DNA of 64,000 nucleotides from Roseburia inulinivorans DSM 16841 (lineage in GTDB: Bacteria; Bacillota; Clostridia; Lachnospirales; Lachnospiraceae): the NCBI RefSeq assembly GCF_000174195.1, contig NZ_ACFY01000161.1, positions 1 through 64,000 on the forward strand. The letters run 5' to 3'. The translations under genes and the position numbers were made by a program. This document shows positions 9,359-18,400 of this stretch, piece after piece. The notes beneath the pieces are model-generated. The model did not search any database and was not told the origin of the DNA. It was given only the letters and a program-made list of their open reading frames with translations. Position 1 is the stretch's first letter. Each line of letters opens with the position of its first letter.

Positions 9359-9372
9359 TGATAACGTTTCCA
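9359..9372. promoter_or_regulatory. cre-like (CcpA/LacI-type) operator upstream of glcK
   Basis: TGGAAACGTTATCA on the minus strand matches the degenerate cre pattern TGNAANCGNNNNCA and lies about 75 nt before the glcK start. Single motif match only. Confidence 0.45.
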
Positions 9373-9470
9373 TTTTTATCTGTCAATTGTATTCTATGGC
9401 ATATTTTGCTTTATTTTTTACATCCTTTTTAAGTGACCAGATTTATAAAATAGTGCATTATTTTTAGATT

Positions 9471-11600
9471 TTAATTTTCAGCGTCAACCGATGTTTCTTC
9501 GACTGATGTCTCCTCATCCGGTATCTCTCCAACCGGTGTCTCTTCTTCCGGCGTTTCCTCCGCCGGATTATCTTCAGGCTGTCCGCTCCCGCTCTCCTGC
9601 TGCTGGAGCAGATCATCCGAAATTCTTGCATACGGCAGAAATTCGAGCGGCTCCAGTCCCTCATGCGCCTTGCTCATAAATGACTGCCATATTTTTCCCG
9701 GATAAGTGTTTCCCATTAATCCCTGCAATTTTTTTGGCATATCATAGCCTACCCAGACACTTGTAGTATAATATCTCGTATAACCGACAAACCATCCGTC
9801 TTTCTGATCGTTTGTCGTTCCTGTCTTGCCCGCGCACGGCATATCTCCAAGGTCAAGTCCTTTTCCGGTTCCGTTTGTGATGACGCCTTTTAAAACATCC
9901 GTCATCATGCGCGCCGCATTTTTCTTATAGATCAAAACCGGGTTCTGCCCCGAATTATATAAAACTGTTCCGTTTCCATCCTCGATCTTCACGATACAGG
10001 TTGGTGTGCGGTAATATCCGTCATTCTCGATCGTTGCAAAACCGGATGCCATCTCTAACGCAGAGACACCGTTCGTGAAACCGCCCAGTGCCGTTGCAAG
10101 CCTGTAATCAGACGGACTGATCCTGGAAAAATTCATCGCCTTAAGATAAGACAATCCTTTATCCGGCGTGAGCTGGTCATATAACTTCCATGCGATCGTA
10201 TTGACGGATTTTTCCACCGCAGTGCGGACCGTAATCTCTCCGAGATATGTGCCGTTGGCATTCCTTGGTCCATCCTCGATCGGCTCATCGACCACGATCG
10301 TGTCCGGCGTATAGTTCTGCTCAAAACTTGGTGTATACACGGTCAGCGGTTTTATCGCACTACCCGGCTGCCGGAAACTCTGATAGGCACGGTTTAAGGT
10401 ATAACCCGGAAATTCCTGACTTCGCCCGCCCACGACCGCACGCACATATCCGTTATCATTATCGATACAGACCGCAGACGCCTGCAGTTCATAGACACCC
10501 TCGTCATTTACCCCGGTATAGCCGGAAAGCGTATCATTCACCGACTGCTGCAATTCGTCCTGCAATGACAGGTCAATGGATGTGTAAATGCGGTATCCGC
10601 CGGTATAAAGTTTTTTCTGGCATTCACTATAGAGAGCATTGTAAGTGTCCTCATATGCCTGCTGCTCCTCATCTGTCTTAAAATCCTCATGGAAAACAAA
10701 CCCCTGCTGCTCCATCAGCGCCCTTGTTGCACAGTAGTAGGTGTATGTCTCAACGTAATCATTTTTTGCAAGTGCCTGTGGACGGTTCAATATGATCTGC
10801 TCCGCCACCGCCTGCGCGTAATCCATCTGTGAGATTTTGCCGTCATCGAGCATATTTTTCAAAATACGGTCACGTCGGGAAACGGTATTGTCTTTGTTTG
10901 TCACCGGATCATAGAGCGTCGGGTTATTCGGAATTGCACACAAAAAAGCAATCTGGGACAGAGAAAGACTTTCCACATCACGGTCGAAATATCCTCTCGC
11001 CGCAGACTGGATCCCGTAATATCCGTTTCCAAAATAAATATTATTTAAATAGAACTCCAAAATCTGATCCTTGGAATATTTGTTTTCGAGTTCCGTTGCA
11101 ATATACATCTCTTCCACTTTTCGCTGCCACGTCTTTTCCTGTGACAGAAAAATATTCCGGGCCAGCTGCATGGTGATCGTACTTCCACCCTGTTTCACTT
11201 CACCATTTTGTACCATCGCCTTTACTGCACGGAGCAATGCACGGTAATCAATTCCATGATGCCTGAAAAACTTTTTATCTTCGATACTGACAATGGCTGT
11301 CACTGCATCCACCGGCATCTCCTCAATGGAAACGTAATAGGAATCTTTTTCCCCTTTCAGGGTGGAGATCACGCTTCCATCCGATGCATAGACAATGCTG
11401 GTCTGATTTGCCTTAAAAGTATCCACATCCGACTGTCTGACAAGCCGCACTGCCTCCTGCTTTAATTCCTCAACCTGTTTTCCATAACCGCCGTAAAAAT
11501 AGTAGGCAGCCGCTGTGAGCACCAGCACCAGAAGTACAAGCTGTATGCGGAAAAAGTGCCAGAATAGCCGGTGTTTTTTCTTTTTCTTTGTTTTTGACAT
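9471..11600 (-). CDS. penicillin-binding protein 1A-type (transglycosylase/transpeptidase)
   Basis: Bifunctional class A PBP that polymerises and cross-links peptidoglycan outside the membrane. Lysine-rich cytoplasmic start, one membrane anchor at about residues 13-36, a GT51 domain with EDKKFFRHHGID and GGSTITMQLARN (about 105-170), then a transpeptidase with SxxK (PGSAIKP near 418), SxN (SVNTIAW) and KTG (GKTGTTNDQKDGWF near 595). The tail (last ~45 residues) is a Glu/Pro/Thr-rich low-complexity extension. I choose the second of two adjacent ATGs (11600) because AAAGGAG is 6 nt upstream of it. Monocistronic as far as can be seen. Confidence 0.93.
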   Translation of the reverse strand: MSKTKKKKKHRLFWHFFRIQLVLLVLVLTAAAYYFYGGYGKQVEELKQEAVRLVRQSDVDTFKANQTSIVYASDGSVISTLKGEKDSYYVSIEEMPVDAVTAIVSIEDKKFFRHHGIDYRALLRAVKAMVQNGEVKQGGSTITMQLARNIFLSQEKTWQRKVEEMYIATELENKYSKDQILEFYLNNIYFGNGYYGIQSAARGYFDRDVESLSLSQIAFLCAIPNNPTLYDPVTNKDNTVSRRDRILKNMLDDGKISQMDYAQAVAEQIILNRPQALAKNDYVETYTYYCATRALMEQQGFVFHEDFKTDEEQQAYEDTYNALYSECQKKLYTGGYRIYTSIDLSLQDELQQSVNDTLSGYTGVNDEGVYELQASAVCIDNDNGYVRAVVGGRSQEFPGYTLNRAYQSFRQPGSAIKPLTVYTPSFEQNYTPDTIVVDEPIEDGPRNANGTYLGEITVRTAVEKSVNTIAWKLYDQLTPDKGLSYLKAMNFSRISPSDYRLATALGGFTNGVSALEMASGFATIENDGYYRTPTCIVKIEDGNGTVLYNSGQNPVLIYKKNAARMMTDVLKGVITNGTGKGLDLGDMPCAGKTGTTNDQKDGWFVGYTRYYTTSVWVGYDMPKKLQGLMGNTYPGKIWQSFMSKAHEGLEPLEFLPYARISDDLLQQQESGSGQPEDNPAEETPEEETPVGEIPDEETSVEETSVDAEN

Positions 11601-11736
11601 CATGCACTCCTTTCTGGCTCTGTCATTGTTTTTCTAATAAAATCTGCTTTTTCTAACATTAATCTTTCCAGATTTCTCCATGGATATGCATGATCTGTCG
11701 TAACGATTTCATAGTTTCAAAGATATCATTTATCCT

Positions 11737-12723
11737 TTAAAAATTCAGGTCGATCTCGATTCCTTTTAGATCCTCGTTCACGAGATTCTTCTCTTTGAGA
11801 ATCTTCTGGATGTTTTTCTGTGCCTCATCCATTTTACTCGTGTTCTGTTTCTGCATGGAAACATCCTGTTCGAGCTGATCGGCATTCTGCTGTCCCTCGA
11901 TGATCTCTTCCTGATTTTTGCGCTTCTCTTGTGCCTCTTCGATCTGCTTATCCTGTTCTTCCTTCTTGTCTGCCGCTTCCTCTGCCTTCTCTTTCTCTTC
12001 CTCGACCTTCTCATCGGCATTGTTTTTGCCTTCCTCAATTAGCATTCCGAGGATCTCTTTATTGGCAGAATCCATAATCTCATCTGCGGCATCCGATGCT
12101 TTTTCCATATCTCTGGACTTTAACTGCTCTAACGTGGCATCCGAAATAGATGCAGTGAGCGCATTGACCTCAAACTGTTTGCGGTCTGCCTCCACGCTGA
12201 CCTGCCCTTTCATGCTGTTTAAGTTCAGAACTTTCTTCTGGTACTCTGTGAGCGGTGCATTCTGCAGTTCCTTCAATCTGGAGATCTCTTCGTCTGAAAA
12301 CTGGTCATAGGAAGAACCGTTCATATTATTCTGGTACTTTTCCAAAAGCTCTAAATCTTTCTGTTCCTGCGATCCGTCTGCCACACCATACTCTTCCTGC
12401 AAAGATTTTTTGGTATTCTCGATATCTTTCATTTTGGCACGAATCTCATTCATCTCGGATACTTTGGACTGCTTTAACCCCTCCATATCCGCAATGCTGT
12501 CAGCGGATTTATTGTCACTTTTCCATGCATCACTGACCACTTTTAATGCCTGTTTTTTCGCATTGTTTCTGCGCGCCTCGATCTGGCTCTGTGTGTCATT
12601 TTTACGCAGAAAACCTCCTGCGTTGACGGATTTTACGACATCCTGATGTCCTTTTTTCTCAGCAGCTTTCTGTGCCGCTGCCTGATCCACTCCACTCTGG
12701 TTTGCCCTGATTGCAATTGACAT
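11737..12723 (-). CDS. conserved coiled-coil protein of unknown function
   Basis: 328 aa, no signal peptide and no membrane segment. Begins MSIAIRANQSGVDQAAAQKA. From about residue 75 on it is strongly charged and helical; residues 235-285 are almost pure Glu/Lys/Gln coiled coil. I do not recognise a catalytic domain. Gln/Asn-rich helices and lack of cysteines suggest a structural or scaffold role (inference). It lies between the PBP gene and the YhaN-like ATPase on the same strand, but spacing of about 130-160 nt on either side makes a shared operon uncertain. Confidence 0.75.
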   Translation of the reverse strand: MSIAIRANQSGVDQAAAQKAAEKKGHQDVVKSVNAGGFLRKNDTQSQIEARRNNAKKQALKVVSDAWKSDNKSADSIADMEGLKQSKVSEMNEIRAKMKDIENTKKSLQEEYGVADGSQEQKDLELLEKYQNNMNGSSYDQFSDEEISRLKELQNAPLTEYQKKVLNLNSMKGQVSVEADRKQFEVNALTASISDATLEQLKSRDMEKASDAADEIMDSANKEILGMLIEEGKNNADEKVEEEKEKAEEAADKKEEQDKQIEEAQEKRKNQEEIIEGQQNADQLEQDVSMQKQNTSKMDEAQKNIQKILKEKNLVNEDLKGIEIDLNF

Positions 12724-12880
12724 AAACTCATTCCCCCTGTAAAAACGTTTCTATGCAGATTATTATGAAACTCCTCACGAATTTCTTTGAATTGCCCGAA
12801 AATTTTTATAAACAATAGAATGCACGCTCCGCGAACACTCTGTTGTCATGAATTAGATATCGGCTTTTTTCATGTTTTCT

Positions 12881-14551
12881 TTAATGATACGCTTCCATCT
12901 CAATCAGGTTGTAATCGAGCTTCATTTTCTTTAGCATTTCCACTTCGCGTTTCTGGCAGGTAAAAAGGAATATCTGGTTTTGTAAGGTCGAAAGTGTCTG
13001 CAAGGTCTGCGCCAGACGATCGTCATCATACATGGCAAACGCTTCATCCAATAAGATTGGAAGCGGTTCTTCCTTCGTCACAACATTTCCCACCGCAAGG
13101 CGCAGCGCCAGATAAATCTGCTCCAACGTGCCACGGCTTAATAGCTCTGGTCTGACTTCCCTTCCCTCTGTCAGAATCTGCAGCTGCCCCTGCTCATCGA
13201 GCCTTACACTGTCATAAGCTCCTGCGGTAAATAAGGACACATATCTGGAAATCTCCGCATTCAGTTCATCCTGCATATCCTCATAAAAAGACTGGGAAAT
13301 CCTTGTGATCTCCTGCGCCGCAAGCTCCAATGCCTGAATATCTTCCGCTCTTTGGTGCTCTGCCCAGCTCTGCACACCCTGTCTTGTGATCTCTTCCTCC
13401 AGATTAAAAAGACGGTTTTCCTTTTCCCACAGAGAATCTTTCCACTCAGTAAGCATCTGGTCTGCCAGCCGTTTCTTTTGCTGCATCTGTGCCTCCATCG
13501 CTTCCTGCTCACGCAGTTTTCTTAACTGCTCCGCCTGCATGGATGCCGTTTGGAGTTTGGCACGGTTTTGATTCTTTTTGTACTGCCGGATTGCAGAAAA
13601 TAATGCGATTGCAAGAGTTGCAAGTTCACCTGTCCAGAAAAGGGCTTGTGTTATGTAAACCTTAAAACCGAATAATATTATTGCGATCAGGATTGCGAAG
13701 AAGGATAGGATATAGCCGGTTTTTTCTGGCTGCCAATCTTCCGTACTGCCGGTCTGCTCATGGTACCTGGCATGCATTCCACTCTCATCATCTGCATAAT
13801 GCGCTTCATATTCCTGATTCTCTCTGGAATTTCTGCTTATATTCTCCATGCTGCTTCCAGTTCCAAACTCCCTTTGCATCGCTTCATACTTTTCTATGGA
13901 CTCACGTATCCCTTCACATTCCTGTTCAAGCAATTCCTTCTCCAATCGAAGCTCCTTAAGACGCGCCTCCCGCTCCTCGTCTGCCCTTCTCTGCTCCTGC
14001 TGCAATTCCCGTTTTCTGGCATTGAGCGAAGCAGCTGCCTCCGCAACCGTCACGCTGCTGTCGGAACCATCCGATGCCTGTGCAAGATACTCTGCAAGGA
14101 TTTTCACCATCTGGTTTCCGGTGGCAGCTCCCGTCTGCGTGATATCGTAGGTACTGGCATAACTGTCTTTGCTGACACCACCCAAAAGCATGGTCAGATC
14201 CCCAAAGCCGACCGACAGTTCCTCCCCATCCAGCTCATTCCTCAGATAATCGGTTTTCTCTTTGGAATAAAAATTGCGCTCCAGATAAAACTTCTGCTGT
14301 CCAACCGTAAACTTTAGTGCACCCGCATAAAACGACGGTGCATGCCACGGTTCATACTGACTGTAGGCGTCTGTGACAGAACTCCTGCCCCTTCCTTTTT
14401 CCATGCCAAAAAGCATCGCACATAAAAAGCTGTGCAATGTCGATTTTCCCGCCTCATTTTTTCCATATATGACATTCATCCCCGGTTTAAAGGATATGTT
14501 TTTGTTCTGTAGCTTTCCAAACTGAAAAATGTCTGCTTCCTTTATCTGCAT
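12881..14551 (-). CDS. YhaN/SbcC-like AAA ATPase
   Basis: SMC/Rad50-type ATPase, partner of the nuclease encoded just upstream; such pairs act on DNA ends. Walker A GKNEAGKST at about residues 31-39; ABC-type signature LLSRGTLEQIYLALRL near 470 and Walker B LPILLDEAFAMYDD near 495. Two predicted membrane helices (about 280-325) interrupt the coiled-coil region, which is also seen in YhaN-type proteins. At 556 aa it is short for the family, mainly because of a reduced coiled coil. The ATG overlaps the upstream gene by 10 nt, implying translational coupling. Confidence 0.85.
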   Translation of the reverse strand: MQIKEADIFQFGKLQNKNISFKPGMNVIYGKNEAGKSTLHSFLCAMLFGMEKGRGRSSVTDAYSQYEPWHAPSFYAGALKFTVGQQKFYLERNFYSKEKTDYLRNELDGEELSVGFGDLTMLLGGVSKDSYASTYDITQTGAATGNQMVKILAEYLAQASDGSDSSVTVAEAAASLNARKRELQQEQRRADEEREARLKELRLEKELLEQECEGIRESIEKYEAMQREFGTGSSMENISRNSRENQEYEAHYADDESGMHARYHEQTGSTEDWQPEKTGYILSFFAILIAIILFGFKVYITQALFWTGELATLAIALFSAIRQYKKNQNRAKLQTASMQAEQLRKLREQEAMEAQMQQKKRLADQMLTEWKDSLWEKENRLFNLEEEITRQGVQSWAEHQRAEDIQALELAAQEITRISQSFYEDMQDELNAEISRYVSLFTAGAYDSVRLDEQGQLQILTEGREVRPELLSRGTLEQIYLALRLAVGNVVTKEEPLPILLDEAFAMYDDDRLAQTLQTLSTLQNQIFLFTCQKREVEMLKKMKLDYNLIEMEAYH

Positions 14552-15600
14552 ATCTCATGCCCCAACAATGCGCTAACGCCGTATTCCAACGCTTTCGCTG
14601 CAACCGGATCCTGCCTTTTTTTCTGCATGGCTGCAATGTAAGCTCCCAACAGGGAATTTTCATGTTCAGCCAGCAGTTTATCATAGTCATAATCCGGTCG
14701 AAGCTGCTCTGTCACATCCACGATCCGTTCCAGATGCGACAATTTATTAAGATCGAATATCACGTCCGGATCTTTGTATCCCTGTAAACAAATCTGAAAA
14801 TACTGATAAGCCGGACGTTCTGCCAACAGTGCTTTTATCTGCCGCATGACATCATATCCGGTCGTCCCCGGCGTCACCTCCACCGCTTCATGGCAGTACT
14901 CACACTTTCGCACCGGATAAAAAGAGACATCGCAATGTGTTTTGTCGATGTTCCCCATCCAGTATCCGTGCACACCGGTATCATTACAGTCTGTCGGCTC
15001 CAGTGCGCCCGCCATGACCGCCCTGCCCTGCACAAGCTGCCCACCTTTGTGAATGTGTCCCGCTGCAATATAATCAAATCCATGCCGAAGAATCTTTTCC
15101 ACCGAAAAAGGAATATGCCGCTCATCGCCTCCATGTGCGAGCAGAATATTAATTCTGTCCGTATTTTTCGGAAAAACCTCATCATACAAAGCCTGCCGGA
15201 TCTCACGATGCCAATAGCTCAGACCATAAACCGTCGTATTCTGCTCCGGGAAATCAAAACACATTACTTCCTCGCGCGGGAAGAAACAGACATTTTCCGG
15301 CCACTCACATGTCCTGTAAAAAGAATTTTGCTGTATGTAATCGTGGTTTCCTGCCATAAGAAGCACTTTTGTCTGCGGTATGCGTGCAAACAGACCACAG
15401 ACTTCCTTCAATTCTCTTTTCAATGGCTGTTTGTGAAAAAGATCACCTGAAATCAGCAAAAAATCCGGGGATTCTTCTGCCGCGATCTCGATCATTTCCG
15501 CAAAAGAATCCCAGATATCCTGTGCTCTTTTTTCACTCCATGCTTTTCCTGCATCCGGTTTTACACCGAGATGCACGTCTGAAATATGCATAAACTTCAT
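14542..15600 (-). CDS. YhaO/SbcD-like metallophosphoesterase (DNA nuclease subunit)
   Basis: Calcineurin-type phosphoesterase, Mre11/SbcD class, 352 aa. Metal-binding motifs in order: HISDVHLG (residues 5-12), GDLFH near 52, GNHD near 85, AHGGDERH near 155 and GHIHKGG near 175. Together with the overlapping YhaN-like ATPase gene downstream it should form a two-subunit nuclease for DNA repair or processing. Gene order nuclease-ATPase is that of B. subtilis yhaO-yhaN. Confidence 0.88.
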   Translation of the reverse strand: MKFMHISDVHLGVKPDAGKAWSEKRAQDIWDSFAEMIEIAAEESPDFLLISGDLFHKQPLKRELKEVCGLFARIPQTKVLLMAGNHDYIQQNSFYRTCEWPENVCFFPREEVMCFDFPEQNTTVYGLSYWHREIRQALYDEVFPKNTDRINILLAHGGDERHIPFSVEKILRHGFDYIAAGHIHKGGQLVQGRAVMAGALEPTDCNDTGVHGYWMGNIDKTHCDVSFYPVRKCEYCHEAVEVTPGTTGYDVMRQIKALLAERPAYQYFQICLQGYKDPDVIFDLNKLSHLERIVDVTEQLRPDYDYDKLLAEHENSLLGAYIAAMQKKRQDPVAAKALEYGVSALLGHEICR

Positions 15601-15637
15601 GCTTTGTCCTCATTTTCCGTAATCATTCCAGCGGCTT

Positions 15638-16186
15638 CTATTGTTCCATCTGTTTTCCCAGGAAACCAGCTGCTGCGATCGCAAGCTTGCTCTCCGTCTC
15701 TGTCATTCTGGATTTCTCGTCTTTTTCATATAAAATAACGGCTCCGATCGCATCCCCCTCACAGATGATCGTGCTGAGCGCCTGCTGTCCGAATTCTCCG
15801 GCATCATCTAATGTCACCTTGACAAACTCCGCATCATTTCTGCTTGCGAGAAAATTTTTCCGTTCGCTGATGGCGTCTTCCAGCTGTTTGCTGATCGGCT
15901 TGCCCTCATATTCTTTCTTGCCGTTACCGGATGCCGTCACAACATGGTCGCAGTCCGTGATCAATACCAGATGTCCGGTTGTCTGTGCCAGACTTTCCGC
16001 ATACTCTCCCGCAAACTGGCTCAGCTCCCCGATTGGCGAATACTTTTTCAGAATGATCTCGCCCTCCCGATCGGTAAATATTTCCAAAGGATCGCCCTCC
16101 CGGATCCTTAAGGTTCTCCGAATTTCTTTCGGAACTACAATTCTTCCCAGATCATCTATTCTGCGTACAATCCCTGTGGCTTTCAT
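15638..16186 (-). CDS. spoVT: stage V sporulation regulator SpoVT
   Basis: AbrB-family transcription factor, 182 aa, the usual SpoVT length. Swapped-hairpin DNA-binding domain at residues 1-50 (MKATGIVRRIDDLGRIVVPK, then RRTLRIREGDPLEIF) and a C-terminal GAF-like domain. In sporulating Firmicutes it tunes late forespore genes, so the organism or its ancestor can sporulate. It is 37 nt upstream of the nuclease gene on the same strand, but I see no functional link. Confidence 0.93.
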   Translation of the reverse strand: MKATGIVRRIDDLGRIVVPKEIRRTLRIREGDPLEIFTDREGEIILKKYSPIGELSQFAGEYAESLAQTTGHLVLITDCDHVVTASGNGKKEYEGKPISKQLEDAISERKNFLASRNDAEFVKVTLDDAGEFGQQALSTIICEGDAIGAVILYEKDEKSRMTETESKLAIAAAGFLGKQMEQ

Positions 16187-16388
16187 TTAATATTTTTCCT
16201 CCAATGCTGTTATTTCACTTTGGAGTTATTATGTGGAAAAATCAGAGAATTATTCTTTTCTCTGTCTAAAATTCCTGTGTACATCATACCCTATTTTTTC
16301 TAAAATGAATATTAAAAATTTGTAAAACATCTTGATTATATAGGATATATCCTATATAATATATAAAAAATATGAAAGAAGGAATTAT

Positions 16389-16469
16389 ATGCCCGTCATT
16401 GCACGTTTCTTTGGAATAATAATAAAAATGTACCTGCGCCAAAAAGAACACAAAACTTTACATCATTAA
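16389..16469 (+). pseudogene. DUF4160 gene remnant (5' end only)
   Basis: A 26-codon reading frame, MPVIARFFGIIIKMYLRQKE and so on, preceded by GAAGGAA. It matches the conserved start of DUF4160 proteins, whose next residues are normally an NPPH(F/I)HA motif; here that is replaced by KTLHH and a stop. The bases after it (16470-16485) read in another frame like a plausible DUF4160 C-terminus, so an internal deletion is likely. DUF4160 genes commonly sit directly before a DUF2442 gene, as here, and such pairs are thought to behave like toxin-antitoxin modules (family knowledge, from memory). Confidence 0.6.
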
Positions 16470-16490
16470 AATTCGAAGGAGGTGCATCCT

Positions 16491-16961
16491 ATGGCTCACA
16501 GAGTGCAAAGTGTATCGATGATTGATCAGAATATTCTTCAGGCAATTTTTATAGGTGGTGAAGTAATTCAATATGACCTGCGGAAAATGCTTTCCATTCT
16601 TCCACAATTTCAGGAAATTATCAATGATCCATCCCTCGCATCGAAAGTTCATGCAGATACCGGCGGCTATGGTGTGTCCTGGAGTGATGATCTGGACTTA
16701 GATTCTGAAACGATCTGGGAAGATGGTGTATTTATTCGTATTGAATCTGTTGACCCATCCCTCGCACTTGCTTCCAGCCTTGCAAGAGCAAGAGAATATG
16801 CCATGCTGACACAAAAACAACTCTCCGAAAAAACGGGAATCTATCAGAGCGATATCAGCAAACTGGAACGTGGTAACGCCAATCCATCCATTTTGACCTT
16901 AAAACGTCTGGCAGATGCAATGGATATGACTTTAAAAATCGAATTTGTACCAAAAAAATGA
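16491..16961 (+). CDS. DUF2442 domain protein with C-terminal XRE helix-turn-helix
   Basis: 156 aa. Residues 1-80 are a DUF2442 domain (GGEVIQYDLRKML near 24, then VSWSDDLDLDSETIWEDG near 65). Residues 95-150 are a Cro/C1-type HTH (TQKQLSEKTGIYQSDISKLE). Starts at ATG 16491 with AAGGAGG 8 nt upstream; an in-frame GTG at 16482 lies inside that site. It is probably the DNA-binding, antitoxin-like half of a DUF4160-DUF2442 pair whose first gene is broken, so it may now be an orphan. It ends in a terminator that overlaps its stop codon. Confidence 0.8.
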   Translation: MAHRVQSVSMIDQNILQAIFIGGEVIQYDLRKMLSILPQFQEIINDPSLASKVHADTGGYGVSWSDDLDLDSETIWEDGVFIRIESVDPSLALASSLARAREYAMLTQKQLSEKTGIYQSDISKLERGNANPSILTLKRLADAMDMTLKIEFVPKK

Positions 16962-16992
16962 AGAGACTATCACAGCCTCTTCATTTCTTTTC
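16958..16992 (+). terminator. intrinsic terminator of the DUF2442-XRE gene
   Basis: Stem ATGAAGAG/CTCTTCAT (16958-16965, 16977-16984) followed by TTCTTTT. The stop codon lies in the left arm. Confidence 0.65.
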
Positions 16993-17058
16993 AAATCATC
17001 TTTTCTCTATTAGCCAAAATCAATATTTTTTCATTTTTTGCTAATAGATTTCTTCTGC

Positions 17059-18192
17059 TTACTTTTTTGTATCATAGTCATCGAGAAAATGATGTTTTAC
17101 GCCGTCCTTTTTATAGGCGACAACCGTTTCCAGATTCACATTTTCCACACTCTTGAAAATATTGCCTTCCACGTACTGATTGACTTCTTTTAATTTTTTG
17201 ATCAGTTCCTTGATCTCCACACGTTTCGAACGATTTTCCTCGTTATTGCAGGTGGTACAGGTGTCTGTAAACTTGCATGCACACTGGATAAAATGAAGTC
17301 CATTATAGTCACGCCACGCCTTGATATCGTCCTCACGCACAAGATAAAGCGGACGGATCAGTTCCATTCCCTCAAAATTGGTGCTGTGAAGTTTTGGCAT
17401 CATCGTCTGGATCTGTGCTCCGTAAAGCATACCCATGAGGATCGTCTCGATCACATCATCATAATGATGTCCGAGTGCGATTTTATTGCATCCAAGCTCC
17501 TGTGCAAAATGATATAAATGTCCGCGTCTCATCCGTGCACACAGATAGCACGGTGATTTTTCAATATTGTATACAGAATCAAAAATATCCGATTCAAAAA
17601 TTGTGATTGGAATATTGAGTTTTCTGGCGTTTTCCTCGATCACTTTTCGATTTGCCGGACTGTATCCCGGATCCATAACCAAAAACTTCACTTCAAAATC
17701 AAATTTATTGTGAATTTTTAATTCCTGAAAAAGCTTTGCCATAAGCATGGAATCTTTTCCACCGGAAATACAGACCGCAATGCGGTCTCCCGGTTTGACA
17801 AGCTCATACTGATTTATTGCTTTTGTGAATTTGCACCAGATGCTTTTACGGAACTTTTTACGGATAGAAAGTTCCACATCCTTGCAGATATCTACCTCTT
17901 CCTCCTGCTTCATCGCATCCAGAAGCCATGCAATATATCCGCCTTCCAGACTTACCGCATCCATTCCTTTCTCTTCCAGTCCTTCGGCAACTTCCACGCT
18001 GAAACGTCCACGGCTGCAGCAGATCACTAATTTTTTTGAAAAATCAATGTTCTCATTTCCTTCGATAGAATCTGCCGGTGTCGCTACCGCCCCCGGTATC
18101 GCTCCGTGGGCGACCTCGTTCTCGTCCCGGATATCAATGATCTGATAAGTGTTTTTATCAAGTTTTTTTAATTCTTCTATTGTAATGCCCAT
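17059..18192 (-). CDS. rhodanese-TtcA fusion (tRNA 2-thiocytidine-type thiolase)
   Basis: Two domains in one chain of 377 aa. Residues 1-95: rhodanese fold with active-site loop ICCSRGRFSVE, a sulfur carrier. Residues 115-377: PP-loop ATPase of the TtcA class with SGGKDSMLMA near 150, the Fe-S cysteines CYLCARMRRG near 235 and CACKFTDTC near 310. TtcA thiolates C32 of some tRNAs; the fused rhodanese presumably hands over the persulfide (inference). Start at ATG 18192 with AAAGG 7 nt upstream; a longer reading from 18303 would add 37 residues out of promoter sequence. Confidence 0.85.
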   Translation of the reverse strand: MGITIEELKKLDKNTYQIIDIRDENEVAHGAIPGAVATPADSIEGNENIDFSKKLVICCSRGRFSVEVAEGLEEKGMDAVSLEGGYIAWLLDAMKQEEEVDICKDVELSIRKKFRKSIWCKFTKAINQYELVKPGDRIAVCISGGKDSMLMAKLFQELKIHNKFDFEVKFLVMDPGYSPANRKVIEENARKLNIPITIFESDIFDSVYNIEKSPCYLCARMRRGHLYHFAQELGCNKIALGHHYDDVIETILMGMLYGAQIQTMMPKLHSTNFEGMELIRPLYLVREDDIKAWRDYNGLHFIQCACKFTDTCTTCNNEENRSKRVEIKELIKKLKEVNQYVEGNIFKSVENVNLETVVAYKKDGVKHHFLDDYDTKK

Positions 18193-18293
18193 GCTATGAC
18201 CTTTCTCTATGATTTTCCTTACAATTATCAAGTTTTCTTTCGGTAAAATATTACCTTCTTTGTGGGGTTCCGTCAATGTTTTGTGAACAAAAA

Positions 18294-18335
18294 ACTGCTG
18301 CACCGCACGATTTTACGTCGTCACGGCACAGCAGT
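18294..18335 (-). terminator. intrinsic terminator, copy A
   Basis: Hairpin arms ACTGCTG..CCG / CGG..CAGCAGT; read on the minus strand it is followed by TTTTTTG. It ends the transcript of the gene at 18385-19026. It is nearly the same as the terminator at 25793-25834, and the similarity continues into the upstream coding end (see the binding-protein remnant). Confidence 0.75.
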
Positions 18336-18346
18336 CTGTGTTTAGT

Positions 18347-18400
18347 TTATTCTGTTATTCCATCTTCTCCAACAAGGCTGTCCTCTATCGCTTCAGCCTC
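18347..18400 (-). pseudogene. 3'-end remnant of an amino-acid ABC binding protein
   Basis: In the frame ending with TAA at 18347-18349 the last residues read EDSLVGEDGITE, closely matching EESLVVEGGVTE at the end of the intact binding protein at 25849-26748. With the shared terminator after it, this marks the leftover of a second copy of that gene. The rest has been replaced by the neighbouring hypothetical gene, whose stop codon lies inside the remnant. Confidence 0.6.

Noticed and set aside
16951-16961. A7 run at the end of the DUF2442-XRE gene as another frameshift
   Set aside because: The present frame ends normally (PKK stop) at its terminator; no better extension exists.
17007-17047. 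CTATTAGC/GCTAATAG inverted repeat after the TtcA-like gene
   Set aside because: Eight-bp arms with a long AT-rich loop and no T-run; too weak to call a terminator or element.
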